NCBI GenBank assembly: GCA_026713105.1
Contig: JAPOPC010000103.1
Location: 1 to 58,805, forward strand
Direction of reading: 5' to 3'
Source: Acidimicrobiaceae bacterium
GTDB lineage: Bacteria > Actinomycetota > Acidimicrobiia > Acidimicrobiales > Poriferisodalaceae
DNA length: 58,805 nucleotides
This document shows positions 35,277 through 44,163 of the stretch, piece by piece; the stretch's first letter is position 1; every line of letters begins with the position of its first letter. Under the pieces are notes generated by a model that saw nothing but the letters and a program-made list of their open reading frames with translations, did not search any database and had not been told where the DNA came from. Both the position numbers and the translations under genes were made by a program.

Positions 35277-36194
35277 ATGAGCAAGCTGTGCGAAGGTCGG
35301 ATTGTCATCGTGACCGGAGGTGCCCGGGGCATCGGGCGTGAACACTGCCTGATGCTGGCCGAGCATGGGGCGAAGGTGGTCTGCAACGATTTGGGCGGTG
35401 CCCGCGACGGCACCGGCGCCGACCTGGGTCCCGCCGACGAGGTCGTCAGCGAGATCCAGGCGCTGGGCGGCGAAGCCATTGCCAACGGCGACGACGTCTC
35501 GGACTGGGAGGGCTCCCAGCGGCTTGTGAATCAGGCCATCGAGACCTTCGGAGACCTGCACGGTGTTGTGAACAACGCCGGCATCCTGCGTGACCGGATG
35601 CTCGTGAACATGACCGAAGCCGAGTGGGATGCGGTGATCAAGGTTCACCTCAAGGGCACGTTCGCGCCCGCTCGCTGGGCCAGCTCGTACTGGCGGGAGA
35701 AGGCGAAGGCAGGCGAGCAGGTCAACGCGTCGATCGTGAACACGACCTCGGTCTCGGGCATCTACGGCAATCCGGGACAGACCAATTACGGCGCAGCCAA
35801 GATGGGCATTGCAGCCTTCACGATCATCGCTGCGCGTGAATTGGCGCGCTATGGCGTTCGGGTCAACGCAGTTGCACCTGGTGCACTCACGCGCATGACC
35901 GAGGACTTGGGAATGGGCGAAGCCTCCGAGGAAGACCAAGCCATGATGCACCCGCGGTACATCGCACCGATCGTGACGTGGCTGTGCTCAGCGGAGGCGG
36001 CTGGCGTCTCGGGTCGAGTCTTCGAGGCCTCCGGCCGGATGCTGGCGATCGCCGAAGGATGGGAGCGGGGCCCGACCATCGATGCCATCGACGACCCGAC
36101 CAAGATCGGCGACGCGGCCCGGCAACTGTTGCGCGACGCTCGGCTCAACAGCGGCATGAACGGTGCACCCGCCGACGGCGGGGTGGCGGACTGA
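35277..36194 (+). CDS. Short-chain dehydrogenase, MFE-type (3R)-hydroxyacyl-CoA dehydrogenase-like
   Basis: ATG 35277 (305 aa). Features: cofactor motif VTGGARGIG (12-20), NNAG (99-102), catalytic Ser near 158 and YGAAK (171-175). The insert NDLGGARDGTGADLGPADEVVSEI is typical of the dehydrogenase domain of multifunctional enzyme type 2. The following MaoC gene, 68 bases downstream, would supply the matching hydratase, so the pair looks like a split MFE-2 acting in beta-oxidation of long or branched acyl-CoAs. Confidence 0.87.
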   Translation: MSKLCEGRIVIVTGGARGIGREHCLMLAEHGAKVVCNDLGGARDGTGADLGPADEVVSEIQALGGEAIANGDDVSDWEGSQRLVNQAIETFGDLHGVVNNAGILRDRMLVNMTEAEWDAVIKVHLKGTFAPARWASSYWREKAKAGEQVNASIVNTTSVSGIYGNPGQTNYGAAKMGIAAFTIIAARELARYGVRVNAVAPGALTRMTEDLGMGEASEEDQAMMHPRYIAPIVTWLCSAEAAGVSGRVFEASGRMLAIAEGWERGPTIDAIDDPTKIGDAARQLLRDARLNSGMNGAPADGGVAD

Positions 36195-36262
36195 ACCACC
36201 TGCTTCGGCTGGCGCAGCAGCCTGAAAGACTGACGTAACAATCTTTGGAAAGGACTAGAAAT

Positions 36263-37144
36263 ATGGGAATCAATCCGGATGCGGTCGGCGCCACTGGTAC
36301 GCCGACGAAGCGGTCGTGGACATTCCGCGACTCGCTGCTGTATGCCGTCGGCATCGGTGCTGGCGCGGAGGATCCCTTCGGATCCGAGCTGGAGTTCACC
36401 ACCCACAACTCCAAGGACATCACCCACCAGGCGTTCCCGACCCAGGGAGTCGTCATCGGATTCGGCGCCGGCGGCGCCATGGCCAACGCCGGTGATCTGG
36501 ACTGGGGCAAGCTGCTCCACGGCAGTCAGGGGATCACCGTGCATCAGCCGATCCCGACCGAGGGATCCGTCGAGATCACCGACCGCATCGCTGGAATGTG
36601 GGACAAGGGTGAGGGCCGAAACGCCATCATCGACACCGAGGCCTCAGCAGTCGATCCGGACAGCGGCGATGTCATCTTCGAGCTTCGCAGCTCGGTCGTG
36701 ATCCGCGGTTCAGGCGGATTCGGCGGCGAGGCGGGCAGCACGACCCCACTGGTGAGCGCGCCCGACCGCGATCCTGACTACGAGATCTCGTACCGGACCC
36801 GTTCCGATCAAGCGCTCACGTACCGGCTCAGCGGCGACTACAACCCGTTGCACAGCGATCCGTGGTTCGCCACCGAGCTCGCAGGCTTCCCCAAGCCGAT
36901 TCTGCACGGTCTGTGCACCTATGGCTTCACCGGCCGGGCGCTGCTGCACACCTTGTGCGAGGGTGATCCATCGCGATTCCGGTCGATGGATTCGCGTTTC
37001 TCCGCACCGGTGTTTCCTGGCGACGAGCTGACCATCCAGGTGTGGGATGACGGCGAGGGTCGCGCGATCTACCGCACGGTCGCCCAGAAGGGCACCGACG
37101 AACAGCGCGTCGTCATCGACAACGGTCTGTGCACCTACGCCTGA
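36263..37144 (+). CDS. Double hot-dog MaoC-like enoyl-CoA hydratase 2
   Basis: ATG 36263 follows GGAAAGGAC. The 293 residues contain two hot-dog repeats. The second holds the hydratase-2 motif YRLSGDYNPLHSDPWFATELAGFPKPILHGL (catalytic Asp and His), as in the hydratase domain of MFE-2. The N-terminal SLLYAVGIGAG and EFTTHN belong to the non-catalytic repeat. It works with the SDR gene upstream. Its stop is 14 bases before a palindromic repeat that probably serves as terminator. Confidence 0.88.
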   Translation: MGINPDAVGATGTPTKRSWTFRDSLLYAVGIGAGAEDPFGSELEFTTHNSKDITHQAFPTQGVVIGFGAGGAMANAGDLDWGKLLHGSQGITVHQPIPTEGSVEITDRIAGMWDKGEGRNAIIDTEASAVDPDSGDVIFELRSSVVIRGSGGFGGEAGSTTPLVSAPDRDPDYEISYRTRSDQALTYRLSGDYNPLHSDPWFATELAGFPKPILHGLCTYGFTGRALLHTLCEGDPSRFRSMDSRFSAPVFPGDELTIQVWDDGEGRAIYRTVAQKGTDEQRVVIDNGLCTYA

Positions 37145-37158
37145 GAATAGATGCCCAA

Positions 37159-37237
37159 GCTGTGGAGGCGGCGGGAGCCTCTGCGACGTTGCGACCGGCC
37201 GGATCGCGGGAGCAGAGGGTTCCGCCGCCTCCACAGC
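37159..37237. repeat. 79-bp palindromic repeat, copy A, between convergent genes
   Basis: The 26-base arms begin GCTGTGGAGGCGGCGG and its complement, with three mismatched positions in the stem. The asymmetric loop contains GACGTTGCGACC. An inverted copy with 73 of 79 matching bases lies at 52409-52487. It sits between the stops of a + strand gene (37144) and a - strand gene (37262), so it may be a bidirectional terminator or a REP/MITE-like element. Confidence 0.9.
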
Positions 37238-37261
37238 GGGCGCGCGTACCGGCGTGACCGC

Positions 37262-37921
37262 TCAGAACAGCTTCAGAGCGTCGCTGGTGATGCCGCGTAA
37301 CTCGTCGTAGTCGAGCACGACACAGCGGATGCCCCGATCGGCCGCAAGCACCCGCGCTTGGGGCTTGATCTCCTGCGCGGCGAAGACGCCGTTGACAGGC
37401 GCCAAGCGAGCGTCCCGGTTCAGGTACTCGAGATAGCGGCACAGCTGCTCGACCCCGTCGATCTCGCCACGCCGCTTGATCTCCACTGCCAGCGTCGCAC
37501 CGTTGCGGTCCCGGCACAGCAGGTCCACCGGACCGATGTCGGTCGGGTACTCGCGCCGCACCAGCATCGCGCCCTCGGCCAGCGTCTCGGGATGGGCGGC
37601 CACCAGTTCCTGGAGGTGGGCTTCCACCCCGTCGCGCTCGAGGCCGGGATCGATGCCCATGTCATGCGCAGTGTCGCTCAGCACCTCGGCGAGACGGATC
37701 TCGAGACGCTCCCCCTTGTCGTTGGTGACGCGCCACAGGTCGGGCTCGCACACGAGCCGGTTGGGCGCGTTCATCCAGTTCAGCGGCTTGTACGCGCCCC
37801 CGTCGGCATGGATGGCCACGCAGCCGTCGGCTTTCACCATGATCAACCGAACTGCTTCAGGCAGGTGCGCGTCGAGCCGACCCGAGTAGTCGACTGTGCA
37901 GCGTGCGATGACCAGCCGCAA
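37262..37921 (-). CDS. nucS: Mismatch-specific endonuclease NucS/EndoMS
   Basis: TTG 37921 starts a 219-residue protein. The N-terminal DNA-binding half ([36 protein letters not shown]) is followed by the RecB-like nuclease domain: [38 protein letters not shown] (D, ExK, then Q-containing motif). The last residues SDALKLF resemble the C-terminal beta-clamp-binding tail of mycobacterial NucS. It is the non-canonical mismatch repair enzyme of actinobacteria and archaea lacking MutS/MutL. It is 4 bases downstream of the MBL gene. Confidence 0.95.
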   Translation of the reverse strand: MRLVIARCTVDYSGRLDAHLPEAVRLIMVKADGCVAIHADGGAYKPLNWMNAPNRLVCEPDLWRVTNDKGERLEIRLAEVLSDTAHDMGIDPGLERDGVEAHLQELVAAHPETLAEGAMLVRREYPTDIGPVDLLCRDRNGATLAVEIKRRGEIDGVEQLCRYLEYLNRDARLAPVNGVFAAQEIKPQARVLAADRGIRCVVLDYDELRGITSDALKLF

Positions 37922-37925
37922 TGAA

Positions 37926-38933
37926 CTATGCGGCCGCGGTCAGCTCGTAGACCGAAGTGAGCTTGGGCTCGCCGTCGTCGTCGAGCACACGCGCCCGACC
38001 GCTCTCGGTGAGATGCAGCATGTGCGCGTAGACCGAGCTTGCAGCGGGATACCACAGCCGCTTGTCGTAGGCCTCGTACATCTTCGGCACGAAGTCCGCG
38101 ATGCGGCACGGCCCCGCCCGGAGGTGCTCGACAATCTGGCGCTCGCGTTCGCTGCGGTGAGCGATGAACGAGCGCACGTATGCCGTCGGCTCAGTGATGG
38201 GCGGGCCATGAGTCGGCCAGTAGCGCTCGTGGTCGAACTCCAGCAGCTTCGCCAGCGAATCGAGATAGTCCTGCATCGAGCCGTCCGGCGGTCCGACGAC
38301 GCTCGTCGCCCAGCCCATCACGTGGTCGCCCGAGAAGAGCGCATTCTCCTCAGCCAGCTCGTAGCAGAGGTGGTTCGAGCAGTGGCCGGGGGTGTGCACT
38401 GCGCGCAGCGTCCAGCCGTCACCGGCGACGATGTCGCCGTCGACCAGCGCTACGTCGGGCACGAAGTCGGTATCCGCGCCCTCCCGTTTCAGCTCCTCGG
38501 GCAGCTCGTCGAATTCGGCCTGGTACTTCTCTTGTTCTTCGATGCTGATGTAGTCGGAGAAGTCGACGCGATCGTCGGGATCGAGCTTCCAGACGCTGGC
38601 ATGGGGCCCGTAGCCGTAGCTCAGTGCGCCCGTTGCCGCGACGAGATCGCCCGTCAGGGGCGAGTGATCGCTGTGGGTGTGCGTCACCAGAGCGGCGCTC
38701 ACCGTTTCGCCCGGCTCGAGCGCTGCGAGGACATCGTCGAGGTGGCTCGCGAGCGGTGGGCCGGCGTCGATCACCGCCACCTCGCCGCGCCCGACGATGT
38801 AGGTACCGGTGCCTCGATAGGTGAACGGCGTCGGGTTCTTGCAGATGACCCGGCGGATCATCGGTGACACCTGGTCAGCGACGCCATAGTCGAACTCACC
38901 CAGATCCCGGTAGTGCTCAATGGTCACCGGCAT
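37926..38933 (-). CDS. Metallo-beta-lactamase-fold hydrolase (LACTB2-like)
   Basis: ATG 38933 gives 335 residues. The metal site is clear: [10 protein letters not shown] (HxHxDH), [13 protein letters not shown] (His), SGDHVMGWA (Asp) and WPTHGPPI (His). A C-terminal winged-helix-like extension ([37 protein letters not shown]) is typical of LACTB2-type RNase/hydrolase proteins. A role in RNA decay or thioester hydrolysis is possible. It is tightly linked to nucS. Confidence 0.87.
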   Translation of the reverse strand: MPVTIEHYRDLGEFDYGVADQVSPMIRRVICKNPTPFTYRGTGTYIVGRGEVAVIDAGPPLASHLDDVLAALEPGETVSAALVTHTHSDHSPLTGDLVAATGALSYGYGPHASVWKLDPDDRVDFSDYISIEEQEKYQAEFDELPEELKREGADTDFVPDVALVDGDIVAGDGWTLRAVHTPGHCSNHLCYELAEENALFSGDHVMGWATSVVGPPDGSMQDYLDSLAKLLEFDHERYWPTHGPPITEPTAYVRSFIAHRSERERQIVEHLRAGPCRIADFVPKMYEAYDKRLWYPAASSVYAHMLHLTESGRARVLDDDGEPKLTSVYELTAAA

Positions 38934-38992
38934 CAGCCGCCTCCCCGTTGGTCGCAACGCGTGCGTGACGGTCTAGCATCACATCACGGCCT

Positions 38993-39032
38993 GGTCGGGC
39001 AGCCGCCATGAGGGGGAGGCGGCTGCCCGACC
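38993..39032. promoter_or_regulatory. Perfect 15-bp inverted repeat between divergent genes
   Basis: The arms 38993-39007 (GGTCGGGCAGCCGCC) and 39018-39032 are perfect complements around a 10-base loop (ATGAGGGGGA). It lies 38 bases before the ATG at 39070 and 60 bases before the divergent MBL start. Because the flanking genes diverge it is not a terminator for either. An operator or a structured 5' leader of the downstream gene is more likely. Confidence 0.6.
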
Positions 39033-39069
39033 CGCTGTGCTTAGGGGTTCGGCACCGTCGGGAGGGAAC

Positions 39070-40869
39070 ATGGCGGATCTGACAGATCGAAGCGGCGGCT
39101 ACTTCGTGGGCACGAAGCCCTCAGAGCGCTACCCCATCTGGACACGCGCGAACGTGGGCGAAGTCTTCCCCGATCCAGTGAGGATGGGCACCTTTGACTT
39201 CGCATTCCAGAACGACGACGGCATCCGCATGTCCGAGCTGGCGTTCCGCGATGCCTACGTCGAGACGGGCGCGTTCAGCTACGACGAATTCGATCCGGAC
39301 GACTGCGTTTTCCTGGGCGTCTTCGGCGGCTACACCTACCTGAACGCTTCGGTCGGGCGCGTTTTCGGGGCCCGCGCTCCCGGCATCGATGTCGACACCG
39401 TCGATCGGAACTTCTTCGGCGAGCAGCCGGGCATCCCGCCCTACGAACCGCATCCCGAGGACGCCAACCCCACCGCCGAACAGCGCATTGCGGAGACCTT
39501 CCTGCTGCTGTTCACGGCGCCCGCGCTGCCCGAAATCCATACCGACGAGCGCAACATCGCCGAACTGCGCGCGCAGCGGCCCGACTTCGTCCAGATGGGC
39601 GATCACGAGATCGTTCAGTGGATCACCGATTTTCTGGAATCGGGCTACGAGGACGGCGCTGGCTTCCGGCTGCTGTTCGCCCGCCACCTGAAGGTGTCGT
39701 TCTTGGCGGCTGTGCCGCTCGGCGCACTCGAACAGGTGTGCACCGCGCTGGGTCGCCCGGAGGACACGCTGAAGCTGGTCGCCGGTTTCGGGGACGTGGC
39801 GTCCGCTGCTCCCTCCGATGCGATGTGGCAGCTCGGCCGGCAGGTCGCTGCGTCGAACGCGCTGGGGGCACTCTTCGAAGCCGGACCATCGGGCTTGGCC
39901 GACCGCTTGGCTGCGGCGGGTGCCGAGGACCCGTCGGGCGAGATCGCCGCGTTCAACGAGGCATTCGATTCGTTCGTCTACGAATTCGGCTCGCGAGGAC
40001 CGAACGAGTGGGAGATGAGCTGCCCGACCTGGGAAACCGACCCCGACATCGCGCTTGCGGCCATCGACCGCATGCGGTTGGCCCCCGCAGATGCCGAACC
40101 CGCGCAGCGGCGCGCGGTGCTGGCGGCCCAGCGAGAGTCGCTGACTGCAGAGATCTCCGAAGCGCTGGAGGCTGATCCCGACACGCAGATGCAGTTCACT
40201 CTGGCGCTCGGTGCGGCAGCGGTGTACCTGCCGGGGCGCGAGCGCACCAAGACCAACTGCGTGCGCTACGTCAACGAGTGCCGCATCGCGTCACGGGTGC
40301 TGGGCCGGCGACTCGTCGAGCGGGGGCAGTTCAACGGCGTGACCGACTTCGGCATGCTGCGGCTGTCTGAGATACACGAGATGCTCGACGACCCGACAGG
40401 TTGGGCCGAGATCGTTGCAGAGCGTCAATCGATCTGGAATGACGCGAACTCGCGGCAAGAGCCGTTCGTGATCGTCGGAGATCCGCCGCCGATGTCGTCC
40501 TGGCCGCGCCGTGGCACCACCGAATTGCCGGAGCTGTCGGCGGGGGAGGTGCTGGCGGGGCTGCCGGGCTGCCCTGGCATCGCACGCGGCCGAGCCCGCG
40601 TCGTGCTCGACAGCAGCGATCCGACTGCGCTGGCATCCGGCGATGTGCTCGTCGCGCCGCTGACCGATCCGTCGTGGACGCCGCTCTTCGTCAGCGCGAG
40701 CGCGGTGGTCGTGGACGTCGGCGCAGCGCTCAGTCACTCCGTCATCGTCAGCCGGGAACTGGGTCTGCCCTGCGTCATCTCAGCTACTGGGGCGACGGGC
40801 CGCATTCCCGACGGCGCGCTCGTCGAGGTGAACGGCGACACCGGCATGATCACCGTGCTTGAGGTGTGA
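39070..40869 (+). CDS. PEP-utilizing swivel-domain protein lacking an ATP-grasp domain
   Basis: ATG 39070 has GGAGGGA at ideal distance. The 599 residues end in a phosphohistidine swivel domain: CPGIARGRARVVL, VLVAPLTDPSWTPLF, GAALSHSVIVSRELGLPCVI with His556, then a TGMITVLEV strand. Residues 1-490 are a mostly helical region similar to the linker/C-terminal half of PEP synthase-like and rifampin-phosphotransferase-like proteins (QFTLALGAAAVYLPGRERTKTNCVRYVNE). There is no ATP-grasp N-terminal domain in the protein or as a neighbouring gene. It may need a partner encoded elsewhere. Confidence 0.82.
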   Translation: MADLTDRSGGYFVGTKPSERYPIWTRANVGEVFPDPVRMGTFDFAFQNDDGIRMSELAFRDAYVETGAFSYDEFDPDDCVFLGVFGGYTYLNASVGRVFGARAPGIDVDTVDRNFFGEQPGIPPYEPHPEDANPTAEQRIAETFLLLFTAPALPEIHTDERNIAELRAQRPDFVQMGDHEIVQWITDFLESGYEDGAGFRLLFARHLKVSFLAAVPLGALEQVCTALGRPEDTLKLVAGFGDVASAAPSDAMWQLGRQVAASNALGALFEAGPSGLADRLAAAGAEDPSGEIAAFNEAFDSFVYEFGSRGPNEWEMSCPTWETDPDIALAAIDRMRLAPADAEPAQRRAVLAAQRESLTAEISEALEADPDTQMQFTLALGAAAVYLPGRERTKTNCVRYVNECRIASRVLGRRLVERGQFNGVTDFGMLRLSEIHEMLDDPTGWAEIVAERQSIWNDANSRQEPFVIVGDPPPMSSWPRRGTTELPELSAGEVLAGLPGCPGIARGRARVVLDSSDPTALASGDVLVAPLTDPSWTPLFVSASAVVVDVGAALSHSVIVSRELGLPCVISATGATGRIPDGALVEVNGDTGMITVLEV

Positions 40870-40902
40870 CGCGAGGCGTCACTGTGCTGGAGGTGTCTCC
40901 CG

Positions 40903-41724
40903 TCAGCGGGCAGGCCACTGCGGCAGGCGGCGCTCCGTGAGCGCGCGTACGCCTTCGCGGTAGTCAGGGCTGGGGATCATCTCGTCGAGCAGCCTGTCCG
41001 ACTCTGCCACCGACGTCCCCACGTCCCGATGCTGGTCCAGGTAGATCTGCCGTTTCGTCGTGGCGAGCGAGCTGGGCGCGACCCGCGCCGCCATGTCGTA
41101 CGCGTATGCGTACACGTGGTCCATGAGCTCAGACGCATCCACGATCTCGTTGAACAAGCCCCAGCCTTCGGTTTGAGAAGCCAGGATCTTGCGGCTCGAC
41201 AGCAGCAGATCATTCGATCGCGTGATGCCGACGAGGCGGGGCAGCACCCACGACAGGCCGAACTCGGCGGGCAGACCCAAGGGTCCGTGCGCTGTTGTGA
41301 GCTTGGCGTCGGCTGCAGCGAAACGCAGGTCGCAATAGCAGGCGAGCACGAGTCCGGCACCTGCCGCCGCGCCGTTCACAGCGGCGACGGTCACCGTCTC
41401 CATCGCCATCATGAACGCGAAGTTCTGATCGAATTCGGGGGCAACGCCATAGCCCGGCATCGCCAGGTCGGGGGCTGTGCCGGGGTCGTAGCCCCCCTTT
41501 TCCTCGTGGCCTTCCAGCGCTTGGGTGTCGGCACCGACGCAGAAGTCGCGTCCCTCGCCGGTGATGACGACGACGCGTATGTGTGAATCTCGCTCGACCT
41601 GTTCCAGCACCCAACGCATTTCGGTGTGCATCCGGCCGGTCCAGGCATTGCGTCGATGTGGGCGCGAGAGCGTCAGCGTCGCAACCGGCCCCTCAACGGA
41701 GTACTTCGTTGCCTTCAGATCCAT
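40903..41724 (-). CDS. Enoyl-CoA hydratase/isomerase (crotonase) family
   Basis: ATG 41724 (273 aa), with GAGGGTCAC upstream. Crotonase elements: LSRPHRRNAWTGRMHTEM, GEGRDFCVGADTQAL (first oxyanion NH) and VNGAAAGAGLVLACYCDLRFAAADA. AHGPLGLPAEFGLSWVLPRLVG holds the second active-site Glu position, and a DEMIPSPDYREGVRAL tail follows. The gene precedes cysQ-like on the minus strand by 20 bases. Substrate unknown. Confidence 0.87.
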   Translation of the reverse strand: MDLKATKYSVEGPVATLTLSRPHRRNAWTGRMHTEMRWVLEQVERDSHIRVVVITGEGRDFCVGADTQALEGHEEKGGYDPGTAPDLAMPGYGVAPEFDQNFAFMMAMETVTVAAVNGAAAGAGLVLACYCDLRFAAADAKLTTAHGPLGLPAEFGLSWVLPRLVGITRSNDLLLSSRKILASQTEGWGLFNEIVDASELMDHVYAYAYDMAARVAPSSLATTKRQIYLDQHRDVGTSVAESDRLLDEMIPSPDYREGVRALTERRLPQWPAR

Positions 41725-41744
41725 GTGACCCTCCGCTGTCGGCC

Positions 41745-42509
41745 TCAACCGCCTTCGATCACTTTTCTCAGTGCGTCGAGGGCATCTTCGGCGAATTCGG
41801 GGCGGCAAATCAGCACATCGGGAAGCCATGGGTCGGCAAAGTTGTACTCCAGCTCTGAGCCGTCGCATCGGCTGGCATGCAGTCCTGCAGCCCGCGCCAC
41901 AGCGACAGGCGCACAGTTGTCCCACTCGAATTGGCCTCCCGAATGGGCGTAGATATCAGCCATTCCCAGCACCACGGCCATGGCCTTGGCACCTGCAGAG
42001 CCGAGCGTCATCAGCTCCGCATCGAGGGCCTCGGCGATGATGACGGCGGCCGCAGGCGGGCGCGATCTGCTGACGACGAGGCGGGGCTGCCCGTTGTGCG
42101 GCTCCGGAAGGCAGGGTTCTGGATCCGTGCACAGGGTCTGGCCGACCGCAGGCAGTGCCACAGCCCCAGCAGTCGGCACGCCGTCCTCGACGAGGGCGAT
42201 ATGCACCGCCCAGTCCGAGCGGCCAGGTTCGGAGAATTCACGGGTGCCGTCGAGGGGGTCCACTATCCAGACCCGGTCTGCGGACAGCCGGGCGAGATCG
42301 TCCTTGCCTTCCTCGGACAGGATGGCGTCATCGGGCCGCGCTTCGGCCAGTCGTTGCACGATGTGACGGTGGGCTTCGACATCGCCCGTGTCCCGAACCT
42401 CCCAGGTCCCCGCCCCCGAGCTGAAAAGCCGATCGCGGACTTCCACCAGCAAGGCCCCCGTCTCGGTGGCCACGCTCGCGGCGAGGGCGTGGTCGTCGGG
42501 TTGGGCCAT
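41745..42509 (-). CDS. cysQ: Inositol monophosphatase family, CysQ-like 3'(2'),5'-bisphosphate nucleotidase
   Basis: The 254 residues show the Li-sensitive phosphatase motifs: ILSEEGKDD (Glu ligand), VWIVDPLDGTREFSEPGRSDWAVHIAL (DPLDGTxxF with metal Asp residues), and GQFEWDNCAPVAVARAAGLHA (WDxxP/A). The TREF and GGQFEWD versions are those of CysQ, which removes PAP made during sulfate assimilation. The symbol is a family-level call. It is divergent from the amino acid transporter operon. Confidence 0.83.
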   Translation of the reverse strand: MAQPDDHALAASVATETGALLVEVRDRLFSSGAGTWEVRDTGDVEAHRHIVQRLAEARPDDAILSEEGKDDLARLSADRVWIVDPLDGTREFSEPGRSDWAVHIALVEDGVPTAGAVALPAVGQTLCTDPEPCLPEPHNGQPRLVVSRSRPPAAAVIIAEALDAELMTLGSAGAKAMAVVLGMADIYAHSGGQFEWDNCAPVAVARAAGLHASRCDGSELEYNFADPWLPDVLICRPEFAEDALDALRKVIEGG

Positions 42510-42749
42510 CGGTCAAGTGTGCCCCGTCCGCGCCCTTCCAGCACCTTCATGGCGACTTCGCGGGTTGTTCATGCCTGCGAGGGTCATGCACGGCTCTAAT
42601 GATCTGAGGACTGATTCCGTCATTTTCGGCACATTGTGTCCGGGCCGCAAAGCTGTGCGGGTAGCCTCGCGAACCGTCGGGTGTGGTGGAGCGCGTAACA
42701 GCGCATCTCGCGCCTGCGTTCTGGACAACCGATGGAGGGAAAGTTCTCT

Positions 42750-43907
42750 ATGAATAGACGAATCGCACCGATTTCTCGGCGTTCTGCGCTGCGACTCGGC
42801 GGCGTACTAGTGGCGCTTGCGCTTGCGGTCGCTGCATGCGGCTCGGACGATGGCACCGACGACGAGGTCGATGGCGACGAGCCGGCTCCGACGACCGAGG
42901 CGGCCGCGCCCGCAACCGAAGTCGTCATGACTCAAGACGAGGGCGACCTCTTGACCGTTGTGCAAGAGCGCGGCACCCTCAATTGCGGTGTCAGCGGATC
43001 GGCCGTGGCTTTCTCCGAGACGCAGCCTGACGGCAGCACGACCGGCTTCGACGCCGACTACTGCCGAGCGGTTGCTGCGGCGATCTTGGGCGATGCCGGC
43101 GCGGTCAACTTCGTGCCGCTGACGGCGGCCGAGCGGTTTACCTCGCTGGAGGCCGGCGACATCGACCTGCTGGTGCGCAACACCACCTGGACCCAGAGCC
43201 GCGACACCGACCTCGTGCTCGACTTCGGACCGACCACCTACTACGACGGCCAGCAGATCATGGCCCGCGTGAGCGAAGGCTTCTCGGGCACGTCGACGGT
43301 GTCGGACCTCGATGGCGCCACGGTGTGCACCAACGCGGGCACGACCACCGAGAAGAACATGAAAGATGCAGCGGACGCAGCTGGCATCGAGATCGAGCTG
43401 TTGACCTTCGAGGACTTCGACATCGTCACCGACAACTTCATCGCCGGCGCTTGCAACGCGGTCACCACTGACGGTTCCGCGCTCGTGGGCCGCAAGGTGA
43501 AGCAAGAAGGCGATCAGGAGTGGGCGATCTTCCCGCCGACGCCGATCTCGAAGGAGCCGTTGGGCCCGGTCTACCCGCAGAACCAGTCGACATTCGGCGA
43601 TGTCGTCAACTGGACCGTGTACGCCACGATCCTCGCTGACGAGAAGGGCATCACCTCCGCCAACATCGACTCGATGATGGGCAGCGGCGACCTCGACGCC
43701 GAGGCCGTTCGCCTGCTCGGCGGCGAGGGCGAGCTGCAGACCAAGATGGGTCTGTCGGCCGACGCTTTCTACAACGTGATCAACCAAGTCGGGAACTACG
43801 ACGAGATCTACACCCGCAACCTGGGCCCCGTTGGTCTGAGCCGTGACGGCTCGGCGAACGCGCGCTGGACTGCGGGCGGTCTCATCTACGCACCGCCTGC
43901 TCGCTGA
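42750..43907 (+). CDS. aapJ: Polar amino acid ABC transporter substrate-binding lipoprotein (AapJ/BztA-like)
   Basis: ATG 42750 is chosen because GGAGGGA stands 8 bases upstream; an ATG at 42732 precedes this site. The signal region has a twin-arginine-like SRRSALRLGG and lipobox AVAAC (Cys30), so the protein is a membrane-anchored lipoprotein. After an acidic linker comes the family-3 binding domain: VQERGTLNCGVSG, TTGFDADYCRAVAAAILGD, RFTSLEAGDIDLLVRNTTWTQSRD and EPLGPVYPQN. The long C-terminal part matches AapJ/BztA. Glutamate/aspartate or general L-amino acids are probable substrates. Confidence 0.9.
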   Translation: MNRRIAPISRRSALRLGGVLVALALAVAACGSDDGTDDEVDGDEPAPTTEAAAPATEVVMTQDEGDLLTVVQERGTLNCGVSGSAVAFSETQPDGSTTGFDADYCRAVAAAILGDAGAVNFVPLTAAERFTSLEAGDIDLLVRNTTWTQSRDTDLVLDFGPTTYYDGQQIMARVSEGFSGTSTVSDLDGATVCTNAGTTTEKNMKDAADAAGIEIELLTFEDFDIVTDNFIAGACNAVTTDGSALVGRKVKQEGDQEWAIFPPTPISKEPLGPVYPQNQSTFGDVVNWTVYATILADEKGITSANIDSMMGSGDLDAEAVRLLGGEGELQTKMGLSADAFYNVINQVGNYDEIYTRNLGPVGLSRDGSANARWTAGGLIYAPPAR

Positions 43908-43966
43908 TCTCGCTCCTGCCGACCGGGCGCAGCCCGCACCGGCAGGCGAGTGACCACAACTCAGTG

Positions 43967-44040
43967 CACGGTGCGCATGGAGCGCACGCTTGGTCCACGG
44001 TGCGCATGGAGCGCACGCAAGGGTGTACGGAGCGCACGCA
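43967..44040. repeat. Tandem 29-bp-period repeat, each unit a small hairpin
   Basis: Two identical 23-base units start at 43967 and 43996, and a partial third ends at 44039. Each contains GTGCGC-ATGGA-GCGCAC, able to fold into a 6-bp stem. They lie between the binding-protein gene and the permease genes, just before a strong hairpin. They could protect the 3' end of the binding-protein mRNA. Confidence 0.8.
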
Positions 44041-44044
44041 TGTG

Positions 44045-44075
44045 ACGGCCCCCGACCGGACTGGTCGGGGGCCGT
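44045..44075. terminator. Strong 13-bp GC-rich hairpin, putative terminator/attenuator
   Basis: ACGGCCCCCGACC and its exact complement flank a GGACT loop. It is the most stable simple stem in the window. No T-run follows, as is usual in high-GC actinobacteria. It stands 137 bases after the binding-protein stop and 89 bases before the first permease start, so it would reduce read-through into the permease genes. Confidence 0.75.
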
Positions 44076-44163
44076 TGCGCGCTATGACCCCAGCGGGGCG
44101 ATCGCTGCATACTCAGATGCAATAGCCCGATGCGTGCGATCTCGTCGCGTAGGGTGACCAGCG

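Noticed and set aside
41745..42509. Histidinol-phosphatase or inositol monophosphatase
   Set aside because: DPLDGTREF and the QFEWDNCAP motif fit CysQ better, although the substrate remains a family-level inference.
43967..44040. CRISPR array
   Set aside because: Only two full units and a fragment, with 6-base spacers and no cas genes; they are small tandem hairpins.
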